Part shown: positions 5,376 to 5,538 of the stretch, piece by piece
Layout of the letters: each line of letters begins with the position of its first letter
Position numbering within the stretch: position 1 is the first letter of the stretch
From: Vampirovibrionales bacterium
Lineage (GTDB): Bacteria; Cyanobacteriota; Vampirovibrionia; Vampirovibrionales; JAJTHC01
Length of the DNA: 5,538 bases
Reading direction: 5' to 3'
Assembly (NCBI GenBank): GCA_021299615.1
Contig: JAJTHC010000228.1
Span: 1-5,538, forward strand
Notes under the pieces: model-generated
Database searches by the model: none
What the model saw: the letters and a program-made list of their open reading frames with translations, nothing else
What the model was told of the DNA's origin: nothing
Made by a program: the position numbers and the translations under genes

Positions 5376-5538
5376 AAGAGAACGTCGTAAGACGTTCGAG
5401 GGTGAGGTTAAACCCTAGACTTCGTTTGTGAGTTTAACCGCCCCCTAACCCGTCGAAGCTAAAGCTTCTCTTGGGAAAGAAAACCGTTGGTTTCCTCTCC
5501 CAACCTCTCCTTCCTAAAGGAGTAGATTCACTTCGTGA
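5352..5538. repeat. Multi-hairpin palindromic element, an imperfect inverted dimer, running off the right edge
   Basis: No gene lies after rpe; the stretch is almost entirely self-complementary. Its stems are 5352-5360/5367-5375, AACGTC (5381-5386)/GACGTT (5391-5396) with a GTAA loop, GGTTAAAC (5406-5413)/GTTTAACC (5432-5439), GAAGC (5455-5459)/GCTTC (5464-5468), TTGGGA (5471-5476)/TCCCAA (5498-5503) enclosing AAACC (5481-5485)/GGTTT (5489-5493), and CTCCTT (5507-5512)/AAGGAG (5517-5522). The left part (5356-5413) and the reverse complement of the right part (5432-5522) follow the same order: CTCCT-hairpin-GGAGAGG, AAGAGAA, a small hairpin, TTCGA, a G-rich run, GGTTAAAC. It is therefore two copies of one module facing each other around about 5422. 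The last bases, TCACTTCGTGA (5528-5538), form another small stem. It looks like a non-coding interspersed repeat; copy number cannot be judged here. Confidence 0.6.

Overview
The window reads as ordinary bacterial chromosome at about 45% GC overall. The genes are mostly separate transcription units rather than one operon. Lineage cannot be fixed from the sequence. A system II cytochrome c biogenesis protein (ResB/Ccs1) and a DUF374-type lysophospholipid acyltransferase fit a Gram-negative-type organism that makes c-type cytochromes. Two orphan proteins and a palindrome-rich intergenic repeat would suit a little-sampled lineage. Vampirovibrionia (Melainabacteria) is one possibility, but this is a low-confidence guess.

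Layout: (1) 1-396 (+) is the 3' part, or possibly all, of an unrecognised beta-rich protein. It converges on resB and the two stop codons share bases. (2) 393-1874 (-) is resB/ccs1. (3) A 12-bp hairpin at 1921-1949 is the likely terminator of the next gene. (4) 1971-2633 (-) is an orphan protein with one clear C-terminal membrane segment. (5) 2634-2958 is a 325-bp gap without a credible gene, and it holds three hairpins packed end to end with no linkers (2817-2952). (6) 2959-3738 (-) is an AT-rich, lysine-rich orphan with its own near-consensus sigma70 promoter. (7) 3820-4563 (-) is a DUF374-family acyltransferase. (8) 4655-5323 (+) is ribulose-phosphate 3-epimerase, transcribed divergently from a short intergenic region. 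(9) 5352 to the right edge is a multi-hairpin element built as an imperfect inverted dimer.

The recognised genes are housekeeping: cytochrome c maturation at the membrane, membrane or outer-leaflet lipid acylation, and the pentose phosphate/Calvin cycle. They do not form one pathway. The parts most worth a second look are the triple-hairpin tract beside the AT-rich orphan, the AT-rich orphan itself, and the inverted-dimer repeat at the right edge. No CRISPR array, rRNA, tRNA, transposase or recognisable defence system was seen.
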